A DNA stretch of 64,000 bases from Chrysogorgia sp. JL179-B06 (lineage: Eukaryota > Cnidaria > Anthozoa > Scleralcyonacea > Chrysogorgiidae). A program made the translations under genes and the position numbers. Shown here piece after piece: positions 17,861 to 28,903 of this stretch. Each line of letters opens with the position of its first letter. Position 1 is the first letter of the stretch. The stretch lies in assembly GCA_035772405.1 (NCBI GenBank), contig JAYKKM010000222.1, positions 1,653,501 to 1,717,500 of the forward strand, given 5' to 3'. The notes under the pieces are model-generated. The model had not been told where the DNA came from and did no database searches. It saw only the letters and a program-made list of their open reading frames with translations.

Positions 17861-18385
17861 TTAAGGTCCTATTCCTCTCACCATGTTGCTCATTAAAGTT
17901 AAATTAACGTCCTGTTGGGTCCTATAATTTAAAGTTATGCCTCTCACTTTACACACGGTTTTACCCGTGTTCAGTTTATAGCTATAGTTCTTAGGACCTC
18001 CGGAGACGAAAGTGACAATGTGATTCCCGTCTAGTTCATCGGTTAGCTCTCCCAAATACGAACCGGTGGGTGGTTCCCAGTCCCCTTCTTTTGGCACGTA
18101 AATGATGGAGTCTGTATCGAAATACAAGACTCGGCGATCTAACTGCTCCAAGACGCTGTAGAGCTTCAAGCAGGTGTGAGCTGTCGCAAAGGCCGCAATC
18201 ACCACGTTGGTCTTCACATCGGCTTCCACAAACTCGTCAACGTTCTCATAGTGGACCTCAATCAATTCGTCATTAATAAAGTTGACGTACGTCACGTTGA
18301 CTTTATCGCTAGAGAGCAAGTCAAAGTATTCGGCAGGATCCGAGATTATCTTAACTTTTGTCATGTTCGGACGCTGTGCGAATTT

Positions 18386-18502
18386 ACGTAGAACACAAAA
18401 ATAAAAGAGAAAGAAAATAAAGGAAACAGCCACTAGATTGCTGTTTGATATTTACTCGAGCGGAGCCTAAGACCTAAAATGTGGAACAAATACAGCATGT
18501 CT
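18386..18502 (-). other. Insert inside PolB motif B, intron-like donor
   Basis: The coding sequence breaks directly after LNSFCG with GTGAGTAT on the minus strand and resumes at KFAQRPNMTK about 118 bases later. The 3' side ends TTCTACGT, which lacks an AG at the exact join, so it is either a degraded intron or a small insertion. Confidence 0.4.
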
Positions 18503-21306
18503 ACGATACTCACCACAAAAAGAATTCAGCATAAGCTTGGATAGCGCCTTCAGGCCAGGATTTTTCACGATTTTGTTCGGATCCAGCTCAATACCCTCTC
18601 TGACAGAGTAGTCCGCGATGCACTGGGCCTTCTTCTCATCGGTATCACAAGCTGCCGGAAAACCACTTGCCTCTTGCTTTATTTTGAGGAAGGTGTCCAC
18701 GCAGTCCTTGAAGAGGCCATCGGTGTGGTCGGGAAAGTGCCAAACTTCGTTGATTTTCACTAGGCGATAACCCTTTTCCAACGCTTTCTTAAGCTCTAAT
18801 GTCACCCACGTTCCGTTGAGAACACGTTCATCATCAGAATGGCAGCATGGTTCTTGCTGGAGCTTATCAGCAAACGAACGACACAACGGAAACATGAACT
18901 TTCCTTGGGTGCTGTAAGGAAGCATGGGATGATAGAGCTGACATGGAGGAAGGACGCTACATTTCACAAGACCAAAGTATTCATTCACTGGTTTGAAGTT
19001 TTCGGTGATGATATGTGGATGACAAAGAGGATATTCGCCATATTTATTGCACCACGCATACAGGCTGCAGAAATCTACGTAGTTAATCTTTTCATCGTCT
19101 CGCGCTTCGTAGAAGAGGCGTATGGCGTTGGTCCTACCCCCAAAGAAAGCGTTCCGTGGTTCCAAAGGCTCAGATATCTCAAAGTAATCAAAGAACAACT
19201 TCATTCCAGGATCGGTAGCCAGCTGACGATTGATGTCCCACGTCCAAATCTCGACGACATTATGTCCGTTGTCTTTGAGGAACTTGATCTTTCCCAAGGT
19301 TCGTTGGTGGAGATCATGCATAGTCATACCGTTGACTGGGTTGACAGTGTCTCTGGCGTAACACTTCGTACACCCATTCCATAGACATCCTTGTATTTCC
19401 CACACCGCGGTAGTGTCTGCGTTGTATCCATCGACGAGGTATTTCCCAATACGTTGCTCTCCATGGTTTCTGGCATGCTGGATGGCTATGTTGTCTCGTT
19501 GCGCGATATATGCAAGCATCTTCAGCGCAATGACCGACTGTTTGTTTTCGGGTTTGTACCCACATGGCGGAATAACGGCAATAGTGTTCTCTTTGAGGAA
19601 TGTCTTGCGGAAAACCAAATTGCAGGCGGATGCGATGGTGAGACATTGGGCGAAGGGGTCGATATCGGTCACGTTCTTGAAGATTTCGCGGAACTCGAGG
19701 CAGCAACGGCGAAGAATATCGACATCAGACTGACAGTAACTCAGGATTTCTTCCTGGAAGTCGAAGACGTAGTTAAGATTGACGAGGTCGTTATACCACG
19801 AATAAAACTTCTCGCGATCACGAGGACTCAATACCCTCAGGATCGTAGAACCTGGCTTCTGGGACCGGTCCAACGTAGTCTTGGTTCTCGGCGCGGTTGA
19901 AAAAGTTGAGGAAAGTAGCCCTTTTCCAACTCTGTGATTCCAAAGGTTTTAGGGAAGTCAGCCAGGTGCATCGGAATAAAACACAACGAGTCGATGAATT
20001 TAATGTTTAGCTGTGGAACGAAGAGGGAGAGGATTTTAGCGCCACGGGTAATCACCTCAGGAGTAATGCCTTGCTTGTAGAGGTACTGGAGGATAAAGTA
20101 ACCGTCATAAGCCTGAAAATTATGGGCGATGAAGGTCGTGTTGGTGTTTTGTTTCTGGAAGAGCCACTCACAGAACTCGTCTTTTGTGTTAGGCCCGGAA
20201 AACACTTTCTCGTCACCACTTTCATTTTGCACCACGCACAGGTTAGTTTTGTAATTTTTCATTTATAATTTTTCATTTATATTGTACTACAGTATCTGTT
20301 ATATATCTGTTATATGTATATGTATATGTTTTACCTATGCAGGACTCCACTGAAAATCACATTTGTGAGTGGACTTCCTGAATAAATATTGTTACTACTA
20401 CTACTACTACTATATGCTGACCGTCGTTCTGTCCTGGGTGCACTCGAAGTCGAAGAACACAAGATTTTGGTCTCGTTCATCATTGCCACAGTCGTCGACC
20501 ACAACGACATCGTCATCGACGAAATCGTTGCGTTGGCTTTCTTGGACTACTCTGGGGTTTCGCGTTTCGACTGGTTGGATGTAGCACTGGTGGTTCTCGG
20601 GTTCGACGTACTTTTGGCACACAGTACAACGTACTAGGCCGCAGTGATGGTCGTTGATGCTGGATCTCGTAACGACTCGATGCCATTTCTGGCATTTTAT
20701 CAGAGAAGTGCAAAGGCCTTTCTTCGTTTCGGTGGAGGCTTTATGATGGGCGAATCACTCGTCGCTTTTGAAGAACCGATTGCATTCGTTGCAATACTTC
20801 CACTTCACCACGGGACAGTTCTGAGTGTTGCAGAGTTTACACAAATCGCCACACGGATGGTCGGTGATCTTATCGTAGCCTTTCTTGCATGTATGGCAGT
20901 ACTGTTTACGGGCAAGGAAGGCTGGCATGCTGGTAATCACATCGTAGTGATTGTCATGATTGTATAGGTAAAGACACTTTTCGGCCTCAGGACCAGAATA
21001 AATTACTGCGTTCAAATGTTCTTTGGACACGGCATTGAGTTGGTAACCAGGGAGAACAGTTTGGAACTTTATTTCTTCGATCCCACAGGAACCCTTGGGA
21101 ACACCCGCTTGTTCATGGAGTTCGCGGGCTAAACGACCTTGCAGTGGGTTTCAATGGTCTACGACACATTTATGCCTTGGGTCTTTATCCAACTTTGCCT
21201 TAGCAACGACGAGCGCAACAAAGTTCATCTTTGTTTTTGATTTGGATGAAACAGCGCTTCTTATTGAGGTAACTCTGCAGGTTGACCACATCACGCTTTC
21301 GTCCGA

Positions 21307-21327
21307 CCCCCCCCCCCCCCCCCCCCC
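21307..21327 (+). repeat. Run of 21 C within the PolB reading frame
   Basis: The run encodes poly-Gly on the minus strand after HAEMPYGG. Such a run is prone to slippage and to sequencing error. Confidence 0.9.
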
Positions 21328-22169
21328 ATAAGGCATTTCGGCATGAACCAAATTCACGTTGACGGAATCGTCCAACGTATACTGGTCGTTGGATTGCACG
21401 AATCTTTCTATGGCGGCCAGGAAACGTTCAGGTGTAAAACGGTCCCGAGGGAGAAACGGAAGGGAAATAGGTTTATCCAGTTGATGGGAATTGAGGATTA
21501 AACGGACTTGGTCACGAGGAGCCATGCCATCAGTTAAACGATCAAATAAGTACTTAAAACACTGTTTAAAGTATACATAACATTCGAAACCCCATGTATA
21601 TTTAAATCGTTAAACTGAACAGCATAATCAGTACCTGTGGTCTTGAATTTTCTGACGTTTACCTGCTTGATCGATTTGATGGTGAAATATTCCTCGGGCT
21701 TCGTGCGTTTAGAGGAAGACTCGTTGACGTTGTTACGCTTCCTTTTGCTACCTTCGCGCCCATTTGTCTTTCCAGTGGTTCGGGAATCTCAAGCTGCTCG
21801 TTCTCGTCGTTTTTAACCAATAACTCGTCGTTGGTCAAGTCTTCATTAAACTGACGCCGTTCTTCGTCACTCCAGTTGGTCATAAGGTCTTCGTCAACAT
21901 TAGTCGGCGTTTCGGTCTCACGACGAATATCATCTGCCATAGCGTTGGTCCAAAACACCATCCGTTGCTGTAAAACAGCCCATTTCTGCTCCTCGGCGAG
22001 CACAAACGATTGCTCTATGAGCTCCAGAGCGATTTCATTCCCACAACTTTTAATGAGGTCCACTATATCAATCTAAGAAGGAGAAAGTTTATAAGTATAC
22101 ACTCGAGTCTTATTCGATAAAACAGACATTATTCATAAACGTTGATCAACTTACCGTTTGAGACATCTT

Positions 22170-23780
22170 TAATTATTGTCAAAGAAGAAGATATCAAATC
22201 CAGTAAACACTTTCCAAAAATAAGGAAAAGAAAACTTTCCGAAGAAGACTTTCGATGTTACTCGTAAGAGAACAGAATTCGAATGAAAGGACGCGACGCG
22301 GTTTCGCTATGGCTACCCTTTCGTTAATCACTTTCTTTCAACGCGACGTATTTTTACTATGGCAACACCAATTTTCCGTTTGAACTTGCCCAGTTACTCT
22401 ATCCTGTTTATTATGGCTCTCATTATCCCATATTCACTAATGTTTACCCATAAAATCCTAATGTATACCTCAAGTAACTAATTATTCCCAAGTCATGCAA
22501 ATATTTGTGAGTTGCACCACTAATGACTCTTAACGACCCACGCGCTATTGTACGTGTGCATTCAACATTCGCTTCGTTTGACAAGTCAATCTCTTGAATA
22601 ACCTATTAACTATTATAATATATACCAACGTCTATAAATGCATAGCAAAGTTTGATTTCGCTTGGGCAAATCAATACGTTTGAATTCGTTCTTCGTACGG
22701 CTTCTCGAGTAGTTTGATCATCTAAGCCAGGGAATCGCTTACTTTATACACTAGAGGCCTGATGAACTTCGTAAAGCCGTAAAGTCCGGTACATTCGTAA
22801 AAGCCGTTATGATTCGTTGGACTCCATGATTTTTAAAATATACTCGCCTCCATAACCTTCGTAAAGCGGGTTCATATTTGCGTAGATCTATCGAATATCT
22901 AACCGGTTTTTCAACGAGGCAATCGTATAAATCTCTGTTGGTTCATATCTTCTTAGAACTGTCGAAGATCTAAATGATCGCAAAGGCTAACGTATAAATC
23001 TCTGTTGATCGTGACACCAGTTATTTTGAAGGTTTAAGACGCTTCTTCATTACTCTCTTTAGTTCATCCCATATCATATCCATGGCGCATGCGCTGCTCT
23101 CGGGCTGCCTACTGTCCCACATTCACATTGCCGTAGGGAGGCAAAGTGTATAATTACAAAGGCGTTTTTTATATTATTACAAGAAATAAGAGCAACCTTT
23201 TGATAATGATGTTGTGCCATCATTCGGAAGAAGTGGACGACATGCTAAATGACGTAATGGAATCGGAAAGCCCTCGGTTGGGATTCAAAAGGATAATACA
23301 GGTCCTACTGGTACACGAGCTAGGGTTACGGGTCCTGAAGGGTTACGGGTCCTGAAGGTTTAATGACGTAATCTGAATAAATAATTAGGGTTCAGGCTCC
23401 TCCAGGAAGACGAGGGGTCTGGTGACGTCAAAATCTGAAAGCTCATTAAATATTCACGCTATATGGGGGGGGGGGGGGGTATTACTACTCACACAGACAC
23501 ACACATGCACATGCACATGCACATAAGCTTGACATGCAGGAGAAATCTACTTCTGAAATGAAACAGAAAGTAAAATGTACATAAGTATACATTATTTTTA
23601 TTAGTCGTAGGGTGTTTGACTATACTGACTTACCAATTATATACAAGTCAGACGTCTAGTCTGTGCATCCGATTGACTTTAGATGTCTGCAAGAGCAAAA
23701 CAACGATTATTAGGTACTGTTTCGCTTAGTTTTTGAGTGGTTTTTAGTGTTAAGTTCTACTTAGTATGTGTGACTCTAAC
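22170..23780. other. Non-coding region of element C upstream of PolB
   Basis: About 1.6 kb without a supportable gene. It contains GTATAAATCTCTGTTG twice (about 22,927 and 23,001), an 18-base tandem (GGGTTACGGGTCCTGAAG, about 23,322-23,358), a run of 15 G at 23,465-23,479 and an ACACAC/ATGCAC microsatellite at about 23,490-23,525. A short frame at 23,146-23,355 has no family support. Confidence 0.5.
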
Positions 23781-23787
23781 AGAATAC

Positions 23788-24147
23788 TTACTCGTATCGT
23801 TCTTGTTTAAGCTCCCGCCAGAATTGATAGTTGTTTAGGTATGTATCCATACCATGATCTTTGCTTCTAATACAGAAAGAGAAGAGGAAATAAAATTCTG
23901 ACATTTGAACCTCTTGCACCGTTTGGCATGACACTTCAGAAGAAATATTTTCCAATACACTCGGTAAATTAACAGTTTGAACAATTCCATAGTTCTTAAT
24001 GGGTTTGCTATTATACCCCATTTGTAAATGACCTTCAAGGTTAATATCATTACGTCCAAAGCTCACACCAAACCTAAACATTTTTTGTCGATTGTGATTC
24101 TTGTTTCTTTTGGGGTCTGTACTCGATTTACTATAGCATGTACCCAT
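23788..24147 (-). CDS. Putative N-myristoylated protein, 119 aa (element C, copy 2)
   Basis: It has the same N-terminus (MGTCYSKSST) as the gene at 14,825-15,085 and about 90 percent identity over 80 residues. The C-terminus then differs: after QEVQ it runs into FYFLFSFCIRSKDHGMDTYL and ends ELKQERYE. The DNA there (TTTCCTCTTCTCTTTCTGTATTAG) looks like a splice acceptor, and CGAGTAAGT at the end looks like a donor, so the tail may be a separate exon in a spliced transcript. A membrane-anchoring lipid signal is the only functional clue. Confidence 0.5.
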   Translation of the reverse strand: MGTCYSKSSTDPKRNKNHNRQKMFRFGVSFGRNDINLEGHLQMGYNSKPIKNYGIVQTVNLPSVLENISSEVSCQTVQEVQMSEFYFLFSFCIRSKDHGMDTYLNNYQFWRELKQERYE

Positions 24148-24245
24148 TGTGAAAAAATACTTAATGTTATCTTTATCACAAAATAACACAGAATGATGAA
24201 GACGAATCAATACATTTAGTTTTCAAAGGTTTTATTAAAACACAC

Positions 24246-24712
24246 ATTACAAAGTCGACTGTTGAGATTTTAAGTTATGGACACACATAACATAATCTAA
24301 CAAATGTTAAATGCTCATTGTTCTCTCGATCTCAGAATACATCTTACTCCATACTATCCACGATAAATTAAACAGTCTCGAAGTAATGTCGATATACGAT
24401 TGACGGTTGAGGAAGCTTTACAATTTTACAACACTCCAAAACACCATGCCAGACGTCTTCGCGATCAATCTCTTTCAAAGCTTCATCGGCATAGTTCAGC
24501 CATCGTTCAACTTCAACGGTTATCTCACAATGCTCTCTCATTTTTGTCCAGAGATTATCATCTGTATCTACCTTGATACATGTCTCTTGTTTCTCAATAT
24601 TTTGCATTCGTCTGTGTACAAACTCCGTGAAAACAAGGTCTATCACTCGATCGTGAGTCATTCTCTCAAAATCGACTTCATCGCAATACATCGTCTCAAA
24701 CAGGTGCGGCAT
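24246..24712 (-). pseudogene. Unknown helical protein (element C, copy 2), 3' frameshift
   Basis: It begins MPHLFETMYCDEVDFERMTH and matches 15,185-15,652 closely. A two-base loss near 24,376 shifts the frame after YRHYFET, so the open part ends at 24,368 and about 40 C-terminal residues are lost. Confidence 0.6.
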
Positions 24713-24850
24713 GGTTCGCTTTACGTCTCTTTAACCAACTGTTCACAAGCACACTTACTAAACAGACTACCGTAAACATTGTGTAAAGTTATCTTTTGAT
24801 TGAACGTCACATGAAAACATTTCTTGTGAGCCAATGTATGAGAAGATTCC

Positions 24851-25375
24851 CATGGCCAGATGTTGCAGTTATGCTCATTGCGCCTGCGCGAAGTTCCGGT
24901 TGTAAGATGGCAAATATATCCCTAATATTTATGAGTTACTCATTAATTCATGAATATAATTCCTTGTAAATTAGTTGGAAAGATTGCACACATCGGAACA
25001 GAGTCTAAATAATTTGTTAACACGTATTGTCAACACAGATGCTCGTTAGGATTCAAACTCACCCTTCTTTTCATACATAAATATTGAAAAGTTTGTCTTA
25101 CCTGCGTATAGTAATATTGTAGTTTGCTTTGGGAGACACGCGCCGTTTATGGTGTTGTTTACATTCCATAGGAAATAATACTTAGGTGCTTCATTACTAG
25201 CCGCGAACACAACATGGGCATTGCAACGATCAGATCGCTTGGTCTCAAATTACAGCAAATGCCCTGAGAAGCATGCTGTGAAGCGCTTTGCCGGGTGTAG
25301 GGGAACTCAGGGACCTGCTGCAGAGGGCTGCTGAATGAATAGCGCAGGCTCAAATGTCCGCAATTTCTGGCCATC
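24851..25375. mobile_element. MITE-like insertion, 525 bp
   Basis: The segment interrupts the direct repeat of lineage C: the first copy reads GATTCC-ACTTGTTACGG, the second GATTCC-[insert]-ACTTCTTACGG. The ends are imperfect inverted repeats (ATGGCCAGATGTTGC at the left, and GCAATTTCTGGCCAT at the right). No coding capacity. A non-autonomous DNA transposon is likely; the target duplication is not clear. Confidence 0.65.
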
Positions 25376-25488
25376 ACTTCTTACGGTTTCCTGTTCACAC
25401 GAAATCTGTTTACATTTCTCTCTCCGACCAATGAACAAACAAATTCCTGTTATGACGTTTCTTCCGGTTCACATGCGCGCGCGCACAG

Positions 25489-26590
25489 AGTAGTAATATA
25501 TATATATATATATATATATCAATGTGTTTGGGACTGGACCGAGCTCTAAGCCAATCAGAATCAAGAATTGATTTGAATGGACCAATCAGAGCACAGCCAG
25601 TCCAAAATTTCCAGGAGGGTGTTCTAGTTTCAAGGTGTGGTCACCCTGTTAAGAGCGACCAGCCATCAAATCAGGGGGGATATGAAGCTGGTCGTATACA
25701 AGAGGTTTTTTGTATAAAGTTAGTCAAAAAGTGGTCGCGGTCAAGAGTATATATATCACTTTGCTCGTGTTGTTGGACGACCAGTTTTGGAATCGTCCCT
25801 GAGTTTAACGACCAGAGTTTGAAGGTCATTCAAGGTAAATAGTGTTAAGCAAGTACTGACGTCATTTGCTATACGGGGTTGAAAGCAGTGATGAACCAGG
25901 AACAGGAGGTTTAAGTCGTAGAATTTAGTGTTTCAAACAACTGATGACCAGTGCGGAAAGTTTGCCCAGAAACCAAACATGTCTAAAGTGAAACAGGTTT
26001 TACTCTAGACATGTTTGGTTTCTGTGCAAACTTTCCCCACTGATTATCAATTATTCGGAACACGAAATTCTACGACTAAACATCCTGTTCCTGGTCCATC
26101 ATTGCTTTCAACCCCATATAGCATCCGAGACAGCACTTAATCAGATCATCATTCACACTGTGATATATATACTGACACACACACCGTGTTTTTGAAAAAA
26201 AATACCAAAAATTCTATTATACATAACCATCATACCTCACCCGATGTGAGGTATACTTACGTGCACGTGCCATCCAAAAACTCCATATTTTTATTTGAAG
26301 ACTTGTAATGTAGTATGAAATAAAAATAATCAAAACAGTTTTGGAATAACTGTCCTTATTTTTATTTTGAAGAGTAGTAATGTTTATTGAAATAAAAATA
26401 AAACACATATTTTGATTGAATTAATCATAGAAATTTCTACCATGGAGCTCTTACCTCGACGCCATCTTATGGCCGAATGACTGATATTCTCTAGTTACTG
26501 TATATTTAAAAATGATATTGCCTCAAAATATTTTAAGATGATATATCTCATAAAAATTATTTTGGGTGTTTCTTCCAAAAAGTTTGAGGG
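25489..26590. repeat. Left terminal inverted repeat of copy D
   Basis: It starts AGTAGTAAT(AT)n then CAATGTGTTTGGGACTGGAC, as at 38,428, and is the inverse of 11,250-11,898. It includes repeated CGACCAG motifs (about 25,657, 25,775 and 25,808, with CTGGTCGT at 25,688) and a large palindrome. The six bases before it are GCACAG, at the edge of lineage C. Confidence 0.8.
25865..26130. repeat. Palindrome inside the TIR (copy D)
   Basis: Arms of about 125 bases (GCTATACGGGGTTGAAAGCA at one end, its complement near 26,125) meet around TTTCACTTTAGACATGTTTG-like centres. The same palindrome, with extra repeats of CATGTCTAAAGT, is in copy B (about 38,810-39,125). Copy A's TIR lacks it, so it is a foldback insertion or a replication-derived structure. 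Confidence 0.75.
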
Positions 26591-26713
26591 TTATAGTTTG
26601 AAAAACCTCAAAATAATTTTAGATGAAATATTACCCAATAAAAATATTAGAGTTGTGGAAAAAGTTTTAAAACCGTAAAAGTGTTTTTAATAAATTTTAA
26701 GAGAATAGTAGAG

Positions 26714-26750
26714 TATATAAGCAGATGTTTTTTCATATTTTATCAGTTGT
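26714..26750 (+). promoter_or_regulatory. TATA plus initiator, copy D left end
   Basis: TATATAAG begins at 26,714, and TCAGTT with the predicted +1 A at 26,745 lies 31 bases on, a classic core promoter. It is conserved in copy B (39,678 and 39,709). It would transcribe rightwards into the small gene at 26,865. Confidence 0.6.
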
Positions 26751-26864
26751 GTGTGTTTTGCTCGCTTGTAATTTGTGCTTCGGTACAAGCCTCTGACATC
26801 TTCCAATGTTCTGTTTTATTACTGCATTGGCGCGCGTTCACCCGTAGTCGAATTTGCGATTGGA

Positions 26865-27005
26865 ATGAGATTGACACAGGTCCATAGCGACAGTACTGGT
26901 CATCCCTTATTCAATGAATTGCTTATTTTACGCAAGGGTTGTTCGTTAGCGTATGATGAAAGAGTTAGCTATAGTAAAAACACACACGATGTAGAAGTTG
27001 GATGA
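26865..27005 (+). CDS. Short protein, 46 aa (copy D)
   Basis: It begins MRLTQVHSDSTGHPLFNELL, then ILRKGCSLAYDERVSYSKNT. It lies about 120 bases after a TATA/initiator pair. The homologue in copy B (39,833-40,093) is longer (86 aa). Copy D changes the end shortly after NTH, so it may be truncated. Family unknown. Confidence 0.5.
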   Translation: MRLTQVHSDSTGHPLFNELLILRKGCSLAYDERVSYSKNTHDVEVG

Positions 27006-27046
27006 AGTATATTTTTAAAAAACGATTGACAAAAATAAAAAACACA

Positions 27047-27480
27047 TCACACACGTTCAACAACTAAACTTTGACTAGATTCATAAAAAATAAAGTTTTC
27101 CCCCTTACTGTCGGTGTAAGACCATATTTTGGGGGAAGTGGAGGCTTCGGGTTCGGCTGGCGATATCGGTCTAAAGTTATAGTCAGAGTCTGGTTGGACT
27201 CTGTAGGCCATTTCTTCCTCATCTTGCTCTTCCTCCTCGCTTTCTGTATTGCTGTAAAGCGCAATACCCGATACATCGCACTCCATGTTATCCGGTATTG
27301 GAGGCGGAGGAGTCGGCACGTTGGTTTCTTTCTAAGAAATAAAAATAACAATAAATATACGACATTTTTACACACAACAATCAGTTTACAATCGCTACTT
27401 ACATAATCTTTGTAATATTCTTTTGGCGGTATGAACTCGTCAAAGGAGAATTTTATTGGTGGTTTTTGACTGTTTTCCAT
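27047..27480 (-). CDS. Spliced acidic protein, 120 aa (copy D)
   Basis: Exon 1 is 27,403-27,480 (MENSQKPPIKFSFDEFIPPK...KDY). The intron 27,332-27,402 begins GTAAGT and ends TTTCTTAG. Exon 2 is 27,047-27,331. Frames join in phase 0. The protein has a proline stretch, a strongly acidic run (ESEEEEQDEEE), MAYRVQPDSDYNF and a C-terminal WSYTDSKGENFIFYESS. Acidic, short and near the TIR, it may be an early transcriptional regulator; that is a guess. Copy B keeps both splice sites but has an in-frame TGA. Confidence 0.65.
27332..27402 (-). other. 71-bp intron of the acidic gene
   Basis: Donor GTAAGT follows KDY codons, acceptor TTTCTTAG precedes KETN codons. The equivalent 75-bp intron in copy B is 40,350-40,424 with GTAAG and CTCTTAG. 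Conservation of both sites across copies supports real splicing. Confidence 0.7.
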
Positions 27481-27489
27481 TGTTCTTTC

Positions 27490-28269
27490 TTCTTGTTTGT
27501 AATTCTTTAATATTCTTGTATGAGACGGTTTTGAGTTTGAAATTAATTGTCCGTACGTGCTTATTTTATAATCACGTCTGCGGGCTATTACAATGGTTTA
27601 GCGGGTTTGACCAATCAGAGTTTCTATAATCAAACCCTCCCCCGTATCTATCCAATCAGAGCTCGTTCATTAAAGCTTTCATGTCAAAACAAGTGAATTA
27701 TTATAGGTAGGAACAATGCGTGTTGTTAAACGCTTAGGGACGCGTATATATAATAAGCGTCTTGTTCTAATTCCTCCCCTTATGTCAAAAGCAGTTGATT
27801 AATAATATGGGTAGGGACAATGAATTTGTGTTGCGGGATTAAAGACGCGGAATTATAATTAGCAATTGGGTCTACGATGTCAAAAGTTGATGTATTATAC
27901 TTGTTGGGGATTAGCGGCCATTTTGTTTGTGTACTTTGGAGATACGTTTTTTTAATGAGTTCTAACCTGTCTATGCAGTTGATGTATTAATTACGCGTAG
28001 GGATTAGCGGTCATTTTGAGGGATTAGTCTTGTGAAATATATATTTCCGTCTATGTTTAAATACGTCTATATTCTAGATATTTAAGCATTTTTACATTTA
28101 TTTAAAACATTTTTATGCTTTTTGATACTCTATTTTACACTTTTCATACAATTTAGTATATATTTTAAGATACCCGTTAAACAAATTTGCTCGATATCGG
28201 GAAGAGTGTTAATTAATTCACACATGTCAAAACAGATGATAAATGGTTTTTAATATACATGTTTAACGT
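27490..28269. promoter_or_regulatory. Intergenic regulatory region (copy D)
   Basis: No gene. It holds CCAATCAG boxes (about 27,610 and 27,650), a minus-strand TATAAAATAAG (about 27,562-27,572) for the acidic gene, and repeats of AGGGATTAGCGG(C/T)CATTTTG (about 27,909 and 28,003) and TAGG(A/G)ACAATG(A/C). The same array occurs at 40,560-41,300, and in inverted orientation at 45,540-45,790. Confidence 0.55.
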
Positions 28270-28605
28270 TATACTTCTGGATTGGTACAACATATTGTGT
28301 AAGAGTTTGCAAAGAAGATGTGCTTGCCAATGAGATCTTCTTGATTTTCGTTTCGATGCATCACAGCAATAATAATTCCAGCTTGGATACCCATTCGGGT
28401 ATTAAGAACAGAGGTGAGGTTAAAATCTTTTAAATCGTCGGTCATCTAGCCAAATTTTATCCCGGTCATCCAGCCAAATTTTATTTTTGCCCATAAAGTC
28501 AACCACATAAAAATCAGAGTCTGTACACATGGCATATAAAAATTCAGAGCTGTATAACTTCACGTTATCAAGTTTAATTTCGTTTATATCTATACTTGTT
28601 GCCAT
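28270..28605 (-). pseudogene. Decayed accessory paralogue (copy D)
   Basis: It begins MATSIDINEIKLDNVKLYSS and aligns to 41,318-41,637, including SEFLYAMCTDSDFYVVDF. A duplicated segment (KIWLDDR twice) and a frameshift end the frame at 28,420. The remaining DNA to about 28,270 still resembles the intact C-terminus in copy B. Confidence 0.6.
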
Positions 28606-28660
28606 GATGAGACTTGTCTAATAAATGTTTTTGGGTAGAGATGTCTATATATACAAAGGA

Positions 28661-28903
28661 TTAATCTTTTACAATGAATATATATTGATGGGTAAGATAT
28701 ACACTTTTACCAATCTTAGTGTGTTCGGATGAATCGAATTCTATTTTAAAATAATTGTTATATTCATCGTTAAAAAAAAGTTCATACATCTGTGTCGGTT
28801 CGCCAGCAGGTTTGGGTATGGGTCTTGAACCAATTAACTGTAGATTTCGTTCACGAGATAGAGCCTTCATAGATATTATATCTATAAATGTTGCTTGATT
28901 CAT
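28661..28903 (-). CDS. Small accessory protein, 80 aa (copy D)
   Basis: It begins MNQATFIDIISMKALSRERN, then LQLIGSRPIPKPAGEPTQMY, LFFNDEYNNYFKIEFDSSEH and ends with a hydrophobic strand (HQYIFIVKD). About 90 percent identical to 41,700-41,942. It belongs to the small beta-rich accessory family (Y-x-L-x-F, NYFKI, GK-x-VYL). The frame is open, though copy D ends 17 bases upstream of its ATG, so its promoter is probably lost. Confidence 0.6.
   Translation of the reverse strand: MNQATFIDIISMKALSRERNLQLIGSRPIPKPAGEPTQMYELFFNDEYNNYFKIEFDSSEHTKIGKSVYLTHQYIFIVKD

Larger units (their letters stand above)
17861..22166 (-). pseudogene. PolB: Protein-primed DNA polymerase B (element C), decayed, with one intron
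   Basis: The gene runs leftward. Exon 1 codes only MSQT (22,155-22,166), followed by a GTAAGT...TTCTTAG intron (22,073-22,154). Then come a charged N-terminal region, EYFTIKSIKQ and a zinc-rich section (CHTCKKGYDKITDHPCGDLC). Exonuclease motifs are FFDFE (about 20,450), AHNFQAYDG (about 20,130) and SDVDIL (about 19,740). Polymerase motifs are DFCSLY (about 19,070), LNSFCG (about 18,510) and FDTDS (about 18,120). It replicates the genome from a terminal protein. Frameshifts, an insert at 20,265-20,440 and one in motif B make it inactive. Confidence 0.85.

Noticed and set aside
18839..19900. Long plus-strand frames
   Set aside because: They are antisense shadows of the PolB coding sequence; no family resemblance.
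11250..26590. Inverted TIRs at 11,250-11,898 and 25,489-26,590 as the two ends of one element containing lineage C
   Set aside because: The outer termini face each other across lineage C, so C lies outside both; each TIR belongs to a different neighbour (A to the left, D to the right).
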